64,000 nt of DNA, from positions 180,276 through 244,275 of the forward strand of contig UQLU01000001.1 of NCBI GenBank assembly GCA_900542065.1, in the 5' to 3' direction. A model generated the notes under the pieces. The model ran no database searches. It saw nothing but the letters and a program-made list of their open reading frames with translations, and was not told the DNA's origin. Made by a program: the position numbers and the translations under genes. How positions within the stretch are numbered: position 1 is the first letter of the stretch; every line of letters begins with the position of its first letter. The DNA comes from an uncultured Eggerthella sp. GTDB lineage: Bacteria; Actinomycetota; Coriobacteriia; Coriobacteriales; Eggerthellaceae. Positions 26,470 through 35,733 of this stretch are shown here, in pieces.

Positions 26470-27411
26470 TTAAGCGCCTTCTCCGTAGCCAAAGCGTCGA
26501 ATTTGATTCAAGTCACGACGCCAATTTTTACGAACTTTAACTTGCAAGTCCAAAAATACTTTTTTACCCAATAAAACTTCAAGGTCTTTTCTTGCTTGAG
26601 TACCAACTTCTTTGATAGCAGCACCGCCCTTGCCAATAATAATTCCCTTTTGACTATCGCGTTCTACATATACTGAAGCATAGATACGCTCCATATTTTT
26701 GCGGCGGTTATATTCCATATCTTCAACCACAACACCTACTGCATGGGGCACTTCATCGTGAGCAGTAAGAAGGATTTTTTCGCGAATAAATTCTGCAATT
26801 AAGACTTCTATAGGTTGATCAGTTTCCATATCAGCAGGAAACCACAAAGGACCATAAGGTAAATACTTTTCTGCAGTGTTGCTAAACGCTTCAATATTTT
26901 CACCGGTAAGTGAAGATAATTCCACCACGTCATCCCAGGTTCCCGAAGCGAGAGCAATTGAGCGCTGCTCTTGTAATTCTTTCAGGTCTACTAGATCAAT
27001 CTTGGTTAATACCAGGATTTTTGGAATGTTGATAGAAGAAAGCTCGGAAATGACCCATTCATCTCCCTTACCAAAAGGTGCTGATGCGTCTAAAACAAAA
27101 GCAACCACATCAATACCGTCAAGCGATTTAAGGGCAGTTGTGTTTAATTCTTCACCAAGCACATCATGCGGTTTATGAACACCGGGCGTATCTACAATAA
27201 TCATTTGATGAGTATCCGTGGTATGTATCGCACGAAAACGATGACGTGTTGTTTGGGCGGTGGGTGAAGCAATGGCAAGTTTTTTCCCCATTAATGCATT
27301 TAATAAACTCGATTTGCCAGCGCTCGGTCTTCCGATTAAGGTTACAAAACCGGATTTAAATGAATCAGAATTAGTGTTAGATCCCTCAGTATAAGTAGAA
27401 ACGTCAGCCAC
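26470..27411 (-). CDS. era: GTPase Era
   Basis: Era is a GTPase that chaperones 16S rRNA 3'-end maturation and 30S assembly. Motifs are G1 GRPSAGKSS, G3 DTPG, G4 LTKIDL and a C-terminal KH domain with GIIIGKGGAAIKEVG. The start is taken as the GTG at 27411 with AAAGGAA about 8 bases upstream, giving 313 residues with a short polar N-terminal extension. It is in the ybeY-dgkA-era order common in Gram-positive bacteria. Confidence 0.97.
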   Translation of the reverse strand: MADVSTYTEGSNTNSDSFKSGFVTLIGRPSAGKSSLLNALMGKKLAIASPTAQTTRHRFRAIHTTDTHQMIIVDTPGVHKPHDVLGEELNTTALKSLDGIDVVAFVLDASAPFGKGDEWVISELSSINIPKILVLTKIDLVDLKELQEQRSIALASGTWDDVVELSSLTGENIEAFSNTAEKYLPYGPLWFPADMETDQPIEVLIAEFIREKILLTAHDEVPHAVGVVVEDMEYNRRKNMERIYASVYVERDSQKGIIIGKGGAAIKEVGTQARKDLEVLLGKKVFLDLQVKVRKNWRRDLNQIRRFGYGEGA

Positions 27412-27428
27412 TAGGGTTCCTTTCAAAT

Positions 27429-27824
27429 CTACAAAGTAATTAATTGAAGAATTCGGGGAAGAAAAATAATAACGCCAATTACAAATGACGCTATAGAAAA
27501 GAGAAAAACACCCCCTGCTGCGGCATCTTTGGCGATGCGTGCAAGTTCATGATATTGAGGACTCGCAAGATCGACTACGGCCTCAAGAGCAGTATTGAAA
27601 CACTCTCCTCCCAGTACTAAACCAAAGCAAAGTATGACAACAATCCACTCACCAGAAGAAATACTGAACACAAAGCCAAGCACGATACAAAGAATCATGA
27701 AACATAGTTCAATGCGAAAATTTCTTTCTTTAGCGCTATCGGCTATTCCCTGCCATGCACAGCTAAACGCTTGCTGAAGACTAAAATGGTTTTGTGTTTG
27801 TTTATTTGGAGAGGTCGGTTTCAT
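27429..27824 (-). CDS. dgkA: Diacylglycerol/undecaprenol kinase family membrane protein
   Basis: DgkA-family enzymes phosphorylate undecaprenol (Gram-positive type) or diacylglycerol in the membrane. The ~131-residue product has three hydrophobic segments and the catalytic ECFNTALEAVVD motif. The ATG at 27824 overlaps the ybeY stop as ATGA; another ATG at 27842 is possible but lies inside ybeY. Undecaprenol kinase activity is the likelier one by lineage. Confidence 0.93.
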   Translation of the reverse strand: MKPTSPNKQTQNHFSLQQAFSCAWQGIADSAKERNFRIELCFMILCIVLGFVFSISSGEWIVVILCFGLVLGGECFNTALEAVVDLASPQYHELARIAKDAAAGGVFLFSIASFVIGVIIFLPRILQLITL

Positions 27825-28282
27825 GAGCGTTTCTCGTTCCATGCACTAAGAAGCTTTTGCTCAAGCGCTTCCATGATTTCTGCTTCTTCGTCTTCAATAT
27901 GATCATATCCGCAAAGATGCAAAAGACCGTGTACTACCAAAAGAGAAACTTCTTCTTCAAAAGTGGTACCAAACTCTTCTGTTTGAGCTAGCGCAACATC
28001 GGTTGCTATGATTACATCTCCTAGTTCATATTCAACGACATCGTTGATATCTTCGTCTTCAAAAGGAATATTGTCGCACTCAAACGATAAAACATCGGTG
28101 GGCTTATCCATGTTGCGATAATCACGATTGAGTTCATGGATACGTTCATTAGTAACAAAAGAAATAGAAACATCCGTTGATTGTGGACATTTCATTTCGG
28201 TGAGAACAAAAGAAGCTAAGCCCTCAATATCAAGAGCTTCAACAAGGTCTTTGCCATGTTCAATTAAGACATTTATCTGCAT
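27821..28282 (-). CDS. ybeY: Endoribonuclease YbeY
   Basis: YbeY is a zinc-dependent RNase involved in 16S rRNA 3' maturation and ribosome quality control. The signature HGLLHLCGYDH is near 115-125. The protein is ~153 residues. The ATG at 28282 has GAAGGA upstream. It lies between phoH and dgkA in the usual order and is functionally linked to Era. Confidence 0.97.
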   Translation of the reverse strand: MQINVLIEHGKDLVEALDIEGLASFVLTEMKCPQSTDVSISFVTNERIHELNRDYRNMDKPTDVLSFECDNIPFEDEDINDVVEYELGDVIIATDVALAQTEEFGTTFEEEVSLLVVHGLLHLCGYDHIEDEEAEIMEALEQKLLSAWNEKRS

Positions 28283-28312
28283 AAACAATCCTTCAATAGA
28301 TAGCTAAGCTCA

Positions 28313-29278
28313 TTATAGACGCATGTTCATTTTGTCCGCACGAGCATAAGCAGCAACAATCTTTGCAACCAAAGAATGGCGAACAACGTCAACATTCTTA
28401 AATTCACAAAACGCAATATCTTCCAAACCATCAAGAACTTGTCGAACCGTTTTTAAGCCAGATATTCCTTTCGGTAAGTCTGTCTGCGTAATATCACCTG
28501 TTACCACCATCTTAGAACCGAGGCCTAAACGAGTTAGAAACATCTTCATCTGCTGTGGGGTTGTGTTTTGGGCTTCATCCAAAATAATGAAGGCATCGTT
28601 TAAGGTACGGCCACGCATAAAAGCAAGAGGCGCAATTTCTATGGTGTTATCGCTGATGTATCGATTAGCTCGAGCAGAATCCATAAGCTCATAGAGCGCA
28701 TCGTATAAAGGGCGAATATAGGGGTCAATCTTTTCAGTAAGCGTACCTGGCAAAAATCCAAGATTCTCTCCCGCTTCAACGACCGGTCGTGTTAAGACAA
28801 TACGGCTAACTTGCTTGTCATTGAGAGCAGCAACTGCCATTGCCATAGCGAGATAGGTTTTTCCGGTTCCAGCCGGTCCAATTCCAAAGGTAATGGTATT
28901 AGAACGTATAGCATCAACATATTCTTTTTGAGCGGGAGTTTTTGGGCGAACACTACGGCCCCTAAACGATAAAATTACATCATTTTTCATAGGAGCAGGA
29001 GCGAATTCTCCCGTTTTTAGCAACGCCAAAGAACGCTTAACATCATCTCGGGTAATGGGATGGCCCGATTCTAAGGTTTTAATAAGATCAGAAAACAACG
29101 TAGTAAGCCACTGTACTTCTAAAGGCTGACCATGAAGAAGAATGCTGTCACCCCGCACCGTGATTCGCGCATTAAAGGCATCTTCAATGAGATGAAGATA
29201 TTCATCTTGAGGACCGACTAGCATTGCAAGTGAAATATCAGCTGGAATAGGAAGCGTTATCTCGATTGCTTCACTCAT
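28313..29278 (-). CDS. PhoH-like ATPase (YbeZ)
   Basis: PhoH-like proteins are RNA-associated ATPases often partnered with YbeY; the precise activity is debated. The Walker A motif GPAGTGKTYLA is near 137 and Walker B FIILDEAQN near 230, and the family segment TGDITQTDLP follows. An N-terminal KH-like region precedes. Length (321 residues) is typical. It is immediately upstream of ybeY and 15 bp downstream of mtaB. Confidence 0.95.
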   Translation of the reverse strand: MSEAIEITLPIPADISLAMLVGPQDEYLHLIEDAFNARITVRGDSILLHGQPLEVQWLTTLFSDLIKTLESGHPITRDDVKRSLALLKTGEFAPAPMKNDVILSFRGRSVRPKTPAQKEYVDAIRSNTITFGIGPAGTGKTYLAMAMAVAALNDKQVSRIVLTRPVVEAGENLGFLPGTLTEKIDPYIRPLYDALYELMDSARANRYISDNTIEIAPLAFMRGRTLNDAFIILDEAQNTTPQQMKMFLTRLGLGSKMVVTGDITQTDLPKGISGLKTVRQVLDGLEDIAFCEFKNVDVVRHSLVAKIVAAYARADKMNMRL

Positions 29279-29292
29279 GTTGACTCCAATCT

Positions 29293-30528
29293 TTATTCTG
29301 CACAGTGCCTAAGAGGAAGATCCACTACCCTTCCAGCAGGAATTGAGGGATCTATATGCATCTTATAATATGACTCGCTCATTCCCCATCCAAGTTGCTC
29401 AACAACTACGCGCTCTAAACGATTTTTATTTTTATCAAGATATTCTTTGCGCATCTGGTCAGATAACGCTATGAGCGCATGGGCGCGTTCTTCTTTTCTC
29501 TGTGCGTCAACTTGATCAGATCGAAGCGCTGCTGGCGTTCCTTTACGTTTTGAGTATCTAAATACATGAATTTTTGTGAAACCTATTGTTTTGGCGAGGT
29601 CATAGGTTTCTTGAAAATCTTTATCGGTTTCTCCAGGAAAGCCAACAATGATGTCAGTTGTTAGGGAAATTGATTCGACTACATCATGCAGCTTAGTTGT
29701 AAGCTCAAGATAATCTTGTGCCGTATAGGGACGATTCATTTCTTTTAATACCCGAGTTGAACCAGACTGAAGCGGGAGATGAAGATGGCGGCAAATCCGA
29801 CCTTGTGATTGAGCTAGAAGACGTATTACTTCATTACTTAGTGATCTTGGCTCGATTGATGAGATTCGCAGTCTTGTTTCTGTTAACTTTGCCTTATCAA
29901 GATCTTCTAAAATACTTTTCAACAAAGTAGCAAGCGCTATTCTATTGGGGCTACCATTGTTTTGCTCTTTATAGGAATATGATCCTAAATCAATTCCCGA
30001 CAATACTATTTCTTTAACTCCCTGCTGAGCAAGAAGAAGAATTTCGTTACGGATGAGCTCAGGCGAACGGGACCATGCTTTTCCTCGTGCAACATGAACA
30101 ATGCAATACGTGCACGAATGATTACAACCATCTTGGACCTTTACTCCTACCCGTGTTGGGAAGTGGTTACCAACACGCAAAAGAGGGTGATCTTTTAGGT
30201 TTTCTATGCCGTGAGTGCTTTGTTCAAGTAAATCGTGCTTATCGACAACAGTAATTCGTGAATCGAGAGATTCATAAAAGTCTGGCTCAATCACTGCAGC
30301 GCAACCTGTTACTAAAATCCGCGCATGTGGATTGTCGCGTAAAACACGACGAATAGTTTTTCGCGTTTTTTTGTCTGCTTCTTCGGTCACGGTACACGTA
30401 TTCACAATAATGAGGTCCGCCTGCGACGTATCACAAAGCGTAGACCCATTCTGTAGATAAGCTGCAGCAATAGTATCGGACTCTACCCTGTTAACCTTAC
30501 ATCCAAGATTAACAACCGAAACCTTCAT
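29293..30528 (-). CDS. mtaB: tRNA t6A37 methylthiotransferase MtaB
   Basis: MtaB adds a methylthio group to t6A37 of ANN-decoding tRNAs. The MTTase cysteines are in LGCKVN, NTCTV and TGCAAV, and the radical SAM motif is CNHSCTYC. LHLPLQSGS and the C-terminal part are typical of the family. The ATG at 30528 overlaps the rsmE stop as TAATG. It is the third methylthiotransferase in this window, distinguished from MiaB and RimO by its LGCKVNRVESD start. Confidence 0.95.
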   Translation of the reverse strand: MKVSVVNLGCKVNRVESDTIAAAYLQNGSTLCDTSQADLIIVNTCTVTEEADKKTRKTIRRVLRDNPHARILVTGCAAVIEPDFYESLDSRITVVDKHDLLEQSTHGIENLKDHPLLRVGNHFPTRVGVKVQDGCNHSCTYCIVHVARGKAWSRSPELIRNEILLLAQQGVKEIVLSGIDLGSYSYKEQNNGSPNRIALATLLKSILEDLDKAKLTETRLRISSIEPRSLSNEVIRLLAQSQGRICRHLHLPLQSGSTRVLKEMNRPYTAQDYLELTTKLHDVVESISLTTDIIVGFPGETDKDFQETYDLAKTIGFTKIHVFRYSKRKGTPAALRSDQVDAQRKEERAHALIALSDQMRKEYLDKNKNRLERVVVEQLGWGMSESYYKMHIDPSIPAGRVVDLPLRHCAE

Positions 30529-31307
30529 TAGCCACGCTCCAATTCATACAACACTAAAGCAGGAGCAACAATACCTGCCGTTTCAGTTCGAAGAATAGTA
30601 GGACCGAGCGTTATGGGAAAACACTGAGGATGAAGTTGCTGTAATGTTTGCACTTCCTGCTCAGACAAACCACCTTCAGGACCTACCACCACAACAACTC
30701 GTGCATCAGCATAGGGCTGTTTAAGAGAGGTACATGCGGATTCCAAAGCTGAGGATAATGTTTGGGTACCAGCAGCTTCTTCCCAACAAACAAGGACGGC
30801 TGTTGCGCCTTGCACCTGTTCCATTAGTCCATTAATTGTTTGAGGTTCGCAGATCTCAGGTATAGCCGCTTGTCCACTTTGCATGGCAGCACTTTTAGCG
30901 AGTGCATTCCATCTTTGCATCCGGTTAGCAATTTTCTTTTGATCAAGCTTCACAATACTACGTTCACAGAGAAGCGGAATAAAAGCAGATACCCCCAATT
31001 CGGTCACATGACGAATGATGGTGTCCATCTTGTCACCTTTTGCGAGCCCCTGAGCAAGCACAACCGTAGGTCGCCTTGGTACTTCAAGATGCTGTGCAAT
31101 GTGTACGCATAGTGATTGTTTGTCAAAAGAATCGACACAACACTCAAAATAATCGTTTGACGCATCAAGTACCGCAATATGCTCTCCTGATTTGAGCCGA
31201 AGAGCACGTGCATGCTTTAGATCATCTGAAGAAAGCCTTAATTCAAAGCTTTGAATTATCTCTTGAGATAAGACTTGATCTTCTAAGTAAAAGTGAGGTA
31301 GCGACAT
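30528..31307 (-). CDS. rsmE: 16S rRNA m3U1498 methyltransferase RsmE
   Basis: RsmE is a SPOUT-class enzyme that methylates N3 of U1498 in 16S rRNA. The N-terminal PUA-like domain opens with LPHFYLED, and the knotted C-terminal domain has VVVGPEGGLSEQE and the final LGPTILRTETA knot loop. I chose the ATG at 31307 (259 residues), since the frame before it would overlap dnaJ and matches nothing. It lies between dnaJ and mtaB. Confidence 0.95.
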   Translation of the reverse strand: MSLPHFYLEDQVLSQEIIQSFELRLSSDDLKHARALRLKSGEHIAVLDASNDYFECCVDSFDKQSLCVHIAQHLEVPRRPTVVLAQGLAKGDKMDTIIRHVTELGVSAFIPLLCERSIVKLDQKKIANRMQRWNALAKSAAMQSGQAAIPEICEPQTINGLMEQVQGATAVLVCWEEAAGTQTLSSALESACTSLKQPYADARVVVVVGPEGGLSEQEVQTLQQLHPQCFPITLGPTILRTETAGIVAPALVLYELERG

Positions 31308-31317
31308 GGAAACCCAC

Positions 31318-32442
31318 TTAGCCATTAAATGCATCGCGAAGCTTTTGTAGTGGGCTTCGTGCTTCAGAGAAGTCTTCTCCCATTTCATCAGCAAGCTTTT
31401 CTAAAATTGCTCGTTCAGCCTTAGAAAGACGCGATGGAATACGAACTTCAACATGGACATGAAGATCACCACGTGCTTCACTGCGGAACTTAGGCATACC
31501 ATAGCCCTTAACATGAACAACCTGTCCATATTGGCAGCCCTCTGGAATAGTGACCGAAACTTTTTCGTTTTCGAATATCCCATCAATTTCGATTTTGGCA
31601 CCAAGTGCTGCTTGAACCATACTGATAGCAGTTGAGCAATGAAGATCGCTACCTTGACGCTCAAAGAAGTCATGTTCTTCGATGCGTACGGTAACAATAA
31701 GATCGCCCGCAGTAGCGCCTCTAATGCCTGCTTCTCCATAGCCAGAAAGGCGCAGCTGCTGACCGTCCTGAATACCAACGGGAATATCAACCGAAATTCG
31801 CTGACGATCAGGAACGCGACCTTGACCTTCACATTCAGGACAAGGATTATCAATAATCTTGCCAGATCCCTGGCAACGAGAACAGGTGGAAGCTGATTGC
31901 ATATCACCCAAAATAGTATGCTGTACCGTTACAACGCGGCCTTGGCCATTGCAATCAGGACAGGTAACTTCGCTACCACCTTCTGCTAAACCACTGCCCT
32001 TACAATCAGGACAAGGAGCCAGACGGTCATACACGATTTCTTTGTGAACTCCCGCTGCGGCTTCTTCTAAGGTAATACGAAGTCCAACGCCCATATCGCG
32101 GCCTTCACGCCGCATAGAGGCACGGGCAGCTCCTCCGCCAAAGAAGGAACTGAAGATATCGCCCATCCCAAAGCCGCCAAACAAGTCTTCTAAATCTACT
32201 GCTTGTGGACCGCCGCCACCAGCAGCACCTGGAATGGTTCCGAAACGATCATATTGAGCTCGCTTTGCAGGATCGCTTAGTACATCATACGCTTCATTGA
32301 GTTCTTTAAAGCGATCTTCAGCATCAGGAGCTTTATTAACGTCTGGATGAAGCTTACGAGCCTTTTGGCGAAAAGCCTTTTTAATTTCGTCATCAGTCGC
32401 TGTTTTGCTTACACCGAGAATCTCATATAGATCGTTGGCCAT
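31318..32442 (-). CDS. dnaJ: Chaperone DnaJ
   Basis: DnaJ delivers unfolded substrates to DnaK and stimulates its ATPase. The J domain (1-70) has HPD in KLHPDVNK. A short Gly-rich region follows, then four zinc-finger repeats (CPDCKGSG, CPDCNGQG, CSRCQGSG, CPECEGQG) and the substrate-binding C-terminal domains. The Gly/Phe region is short. It lies behind hrcA and CIRCE, so heat induction is expected. dnaK and grpE are not in the window. Confidence 0.97.
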   Translation of the reverse strand: MANDLYEILGVSKTATDDEIKKAFRQKARKLHPDVNKAPDAEDRFKELNEAYDVLSDPAKRAQYDRFGTIPGAAGGGGPQAVDLEDLFGGFGMGDIFSSFFGGGAARASMRREGRDMGVGLRITLEEAAAGVHKEIVYDRLAPCPDCKGSGLAEGGSEVTCPDCNGQGRVVTVQHTILGDMQSASTCSRCQGSGKIIDNPCPECEGQGRVPDRQRISVDIPVGIQDGQQLRLSGYGEAGIRGATAGDLIVTVRIEEHDFFERQGSDLHCSTAISMVQAALGAKIEIDGIFENEKVSVTIPEGCQYGQVVHVKGYGMPKFRSEARGDLHVHVEVRIPSRLSKAERAILEKLADEMGEDFSEARSPLQKLRDAFNG

Positions 32443-32469
32443 AAGAAGTTAATCTTCCCTTTCAGTTCC

Positions 32470-33465
32470 TTATAAATCTTTAAGTATGTTTTGTGCGGCA
32501 CGAACCGCAGTAATTACATTCGAGTAATTCATGCGAGTTGGTCCAACTATAACGATAAGACCACGGTGTGTATCTTGACCAAAACGATTAGCAATTACCG
32601 AAACGCTCGAAAGCGCCTCTGAATCATTTTCATGGCCAATGCGAACAACAGGCTTATCTGACTGAACCGCATCGTCAAAAACACGAAGAAGTAGTGTATC
32701 ACCTTCCAGCTCTTCGATGATAGGCATCAAGCAAGCAGGATCACTAAATTCCGGTTTACACAACAAATGAGACATGCCGAGAGGATGAGCTTTGATGGCA
32801 TTTTTATCACGAAGGCATACCATTATTTCAGCGACGACCATTCTAAAAAGATCGTCGTGAATTTCGTTTAAATCAAACGGTAAAGTGTCCTTTTCAAAAG
32901 ATAAGTTATGACCCACTAACACCTTATTAACTAAATCTTGGGTTTTAAGAATAGCCTCATCACTGCAATCACAAGGAAGGTCCATCTGGCGATCGAATAC
33001 TTGACCGTCTTCGGTAACGATAACAATTAACAGTCGGTGATTGGGTAGAGACACCAGATTAATAAGGCGAATATCAACTGAAAGAAGACGTGGAGGCACC
33101 AGCATAGTCATACAATCGGTTAATCGTGCAAGCGCCTGTGATGTTTTATCAAGAAGATCATCTAGGTCGCCTGCAGAATCACGCAGCTCCGAAAGCGTGT
33201 CCTCATCAGCTGAAATGTCATTTTCCTGAAGCAGGTCATCAACAAAGGCACGATAACCATAGTCAGTAGGAATTCTGCCTGCAGAGGTGTGAGGTTGAGT
33301 TAAATAACCCATGTCTTCGAGAAACGATAATTCACTACGAACGGTAGCTGAACTAATTCCTAGATTGTAACGTTCAACAAGCGTACGGGAACCAACAGGA
33401 AGTGCTCGAGCAATATATTCTTCAATAAGGGCTCGCAAAACCAGTCGTCTTCTGTCTGAGAGCAT
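32470..33465 (-). CDS. hrcA: Heat-inducible transcription repressor HrcA
   Basis: HrcA binds CIRCE operators and represses chaperone genes; its folding depends on GroE. The N-terminal winged helix includes LVERYNLGISSATVRSEL and is followed by a GAF-like domain and the C-terminal VIVGPTRMNYSNVI segment. The ATG at 33465 has AAGGAGG 7 bases upstream, which rules out the nearby GTG. A CIRCE-like element and a stem-loop precede it. Confidence 0.97.
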   Translation of the reverse strand: MLSDRRRLVLRALIEEYIARALPVGSRTLVERYNLGISSATVRSELSFLEDMGYLTQPHTSAGRIPTDYGYRAFVDDLLQENDISADEDTLSELRDSAGDLDDLLDKTSQALARLTDCMTMLVPPRLLSVDIRLINLVSLPNHRLLIVIVTEDGQVFDRQMDLPCDCSDEAILKTQDLVNKVLVGHNLSFEKDTLPFDLNEIHDDLFRMVVAEIMVCLRDKNAIKAHPLGMSHLLCKPEFSDPACLMPIIEELEGDTLLLRVFDDAVQSDKPVVRIGHENDSEALSSVSVIANRFGQDTHRGLIVIVGPTRMNYSNVITAVRAAQNILKDL

Positions 33466-33501
33466 TGTCACACCTCCTTACCAGTCTCACAATATAAATG
33501 A

Positions 33502-33527
33502 ATACACTGCGCATTTTAGCAGTGTAT
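33502..33527 (-). repeat. Inverted repeat overlapping CIRCE in the hrcA leader
   Basis: ATACACTGC and GCAGTGTAT form a perfect 9-bp inverted repeat with an 8-base loop. It shares the half of CIRCE nearest hrcA. On the minus strand it is followed by TCATTTATATT, a weak U-rich stretch, so it could be a terminator for hemW, an attenuator or a regulatory RNA stem. Confidence 0.6.
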
Positions 33528-33542
33528 AAATAAGAGTGCTAA
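33516..33542. promoter_or_regulatory. CIRCE operator of hrcA-dnaJ
   Basis: TTAGCAGTG-N9-GAGTGCTAA matches the CIRCE consensus TTAGCACTC-N9-GAGTGCTAA with one perfect half and two mismatches in the other. Placement 50-77 bp upstream of hrcA fits HrcA autoregulation. Confidence 0.85.
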
Positions 33543-33585
33543 TACCCTTACCTCAATGTTACTAATTTGGCGATAAAAATACGTA

Positions 33586-34698
33586 CTAGGGAGCTAAATC
33601 TAAAAGCTCACCATAAAGCTGATTGCCGAATAACCATCCTTTATGCGTAGGTTTCCAACGACTATTTTCATGAACTATATAACCTTGATGTAATAATGCT
33701 TGAAGAGTTGATGGTAATTCAGGCAAAAGAAGAGAAGAAATTTCTATATCTTCATCACTTACACCTTTACTCATACGCATACCAAGCATAAGGTCCTCTG
33801 CTGCCATTTGAAACACGTCGAGTTCTTCTATGATGCCCTCGGAAGAAAATCGTTGGCGACATAAATCATTTTGCCGCATACTAACTGCACCTTTGCCTAA
33901 ACCTAAATACGGTATTCCCTTCCAATAGGCACTATTATGCTGTGACTCAAAGCCAGGAAAAGCATAGCTTGCAACTTCGTAGTGAACTAATCCTTGAGAA
34001 GTTAAAAACTCGGAGGCTTGATCCATTAATTGAGCTCCAAGGTCCTCATCGTATGAAAGCTGTCCTGATCGATAAAGAATATCAAAAGGAGTTCCCTCTT
34101 CGATGGTAAGAGGATAAACGCTAACATGCTTTACACCGAGCGCAATCGCTTCTTCAAGGTCTTGCTGAAAACTTTCTTGTGTTTGATCGGGTAATCCACA
34201 CATCAAATCAATGCTTATATTTTCAAAGCGCTCCTGAGCACACTGTATCGCGCAACGAGCCTGATCGGCGTTGTGTACGCGTCCCAATACACGTAAAAGT
34301 TTGTTATCGAAACTTTGAACACCAAGCGATATCCTTGTTACCCCTAGAGCAAAAAGATCTTTTACCATTGGCAAACTTAGGCTGTCAGGATTTGCCTCTA
34401 AGGTGCATTCAACTTCTGGGGTTAAATGCAGAGAAATTGAAAGAGCATACAGGAGTGATGAAAGACGCTTGTTACCAAGATAAGAAGGCGTTCCTCCCCC
34501 AAGGTAGACCGTTTTAATATTGCCTAAAAGGTCTTGATTTGAATACGATCTAACTTGAGCAATGAGATTATCAACATAGGTATCTATAGCCTCATTATCT
34601 TGATCGATAGCTTGGGTTTCAAAATCACAGTAATTACAGCGTTGTTTACAAAATGGTATATGGAGATAAAGCGCTTGATATGGATCCCAGGTTTCCAT
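33586..34698 (-). CDS. hemW: HemW-like radical SAM protein
   Basis: HemW is a radical SAM protein related to oxygen-independent coproporphyrinogen oxidase but acts as a heme chaperone where studied. The motif CKQRCNYC is near residue 17, with YLGGGTPSYL and LGVQSFDN as further landmarks. The 370-residue length and the lack of the extra N-terminal part of HemN favour HemW. It lies directly upstream of hrcA in the order found in many Gram-positive bacteria (lepA-hemW-hrcA). Confidence 0.92.
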   Translation of the reverse strand: METWDPYQALYLHIPFCKQRCNYCDFETQAIDQDNEAIDTYVDNLIAQVRSYSNQDLLGNIKTVYLGGGTPSYLGNKRLSSLLYALSISLHLTPEVECTLEANPDSLSLPMVKDLFALGVTRISLGVQSFDNKLLRVLGRVHNADQARCAIQCAQERFENISIDLMCGLPDQTQESFQQDLEEAIALGVKHVSVYPLTIEEGTPFDILYRSGQLSYDEDLGAQLMDQASEFLTSQGLVHYEVASYAFPGFESQHNSAYWKGIPYLGLGKGAVSMRQNDLCRQRFSSEGIIEELDVFQMAAEDLMLGMRMSKGVSDEDIEISSLLLPELPSTLQALLHQGYIVHENSRWKPTHKGWLFGNQLYGELLDLAP

Positions 34699-34734
34699 GA
34701 TGTATATATCCCTTGAAATAGCTACAGGTTGTTT

Positions 34735-35715
34735 TTAGTTTAGCTGTGCCTGTTCAGTTAGAAAGCAAGCTTGCTCGAAGAGTAATGCGAAGTCATCAAA
34801 AGTAACCGCATCATTAATTTTTCTTCTGGTAGCTGCAGCATCTTTAGTACCTGCTACATACCACATAGCATGTTTACGCATTCGTACAATGTTTCTTCCG
34901 TCACGTTCAGATAGCATTTTTGCATGACGCGTAGCAAGTTCCATTTTCTCTCTTACTGAAGGACCAGCATATCCTGGGCCCCCTGAAAGCCTGGAGGCAA
35001 TATCTTTGAAAACCCAAGGATTTCCCTGAGCTCCTCTGCCAACCATAATTGCATCACAGTTAGTGAATTCAAGCATAGCAAGAGCGCTTTTACCGTCAAC
35101 AACATCACCATTTCCTATAACAGGAATAGAAAGTTTCTCTTTCAACGTTTTAATGATGTTCCAATCGGCCTTACCGCGATAGAATTGCTGGGCATATCGA
35201 CCATGAATAGCCACGGCGCTGGCACCTGAATCTTCCATACGTTTACCAAAGTCTAAAGCCGTTTCGTTATCCAGTTCGTATCCTCGTCTGAATTTAACGG
35301 TAACGGGACAACTGACAGCTTTATAGAGTGCTTTTACGATAGAACTTGCAAGGTCGGGATCGCGCATAAGAGCCGAACCATCACCTTTGCCAGCAATTTT
35401 TCGTGCTGGACAACCCATATTAATATCGATTGCGAAAAGTCTCTCACCCAAGGAATCTTCAACCCAAGCAGCCTGTTCAGCCATAGTACTAGGCTCATGC
35501 CCGAATAGTTGAACACTTACCTTATCTTCTAAATCAGACAAGGTAAGTAAATTCGCCGTCTTTTGGTTGGCATAACTTAAAGCTTTAGCGGAAACCATTT
35601 CGGTATACGTAAGTTGAGCACCTTGTTCGCGACAAAGCTCACGAAATACTTCATCTCCTACTCCTGCCATAGGAGCAAGAATAATCTGCCTATTTTCAAA
35701 CAACGACGAAGTCAT
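34735..35715 (-). CDS. dus: tRNA-dihydrouridine synthase
   Basis: Dus enzymes reduce uridines in the tRNA D-loop with FMN and NADPH. The TIM barrel begins LAPMAGVGDEVFR, and the catalytic cysteine is in NMGCPARK. FMN contacts are in VIGNGDV and VGRGAQGNPWVF. The protein (326 residues) resembles the DusB group, but subfamily and target position are not settled from sequence. It lies between the small membrane protein and hemW. Confidence 0.94.
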   Translation of the reverse strand: MTSSLFENRQIILAPMAGVGDEVFRELCREQGAQLTYTEMVSAKALSYANQKTANLLTLSDLEDKVSVQLFGHEPSTMAEQAAWVEDSLGERLFAIDINMGCPARKIAGKGDGSALMRDPDLASSIVKALYKAVSCPVTVKFRRGYELDNETALDFGKRMEDSGASAVAIHGRYAQQFYRGKADWNIIKTLKEKLSIPVIGNGDVVDGKSALAMLEFTNCDAIMVGRGAQGNPWVFKDIASRLSGGPGYAGPSVREKMELATRHAKMLSERDGRNIVRMRKHAMWYVAGTKDAAATRRKINDAVTFDDFALLFEQACFLTEQAQLN

Positions 35716-35733
35716 ATCACGAAGCCTTATGCA

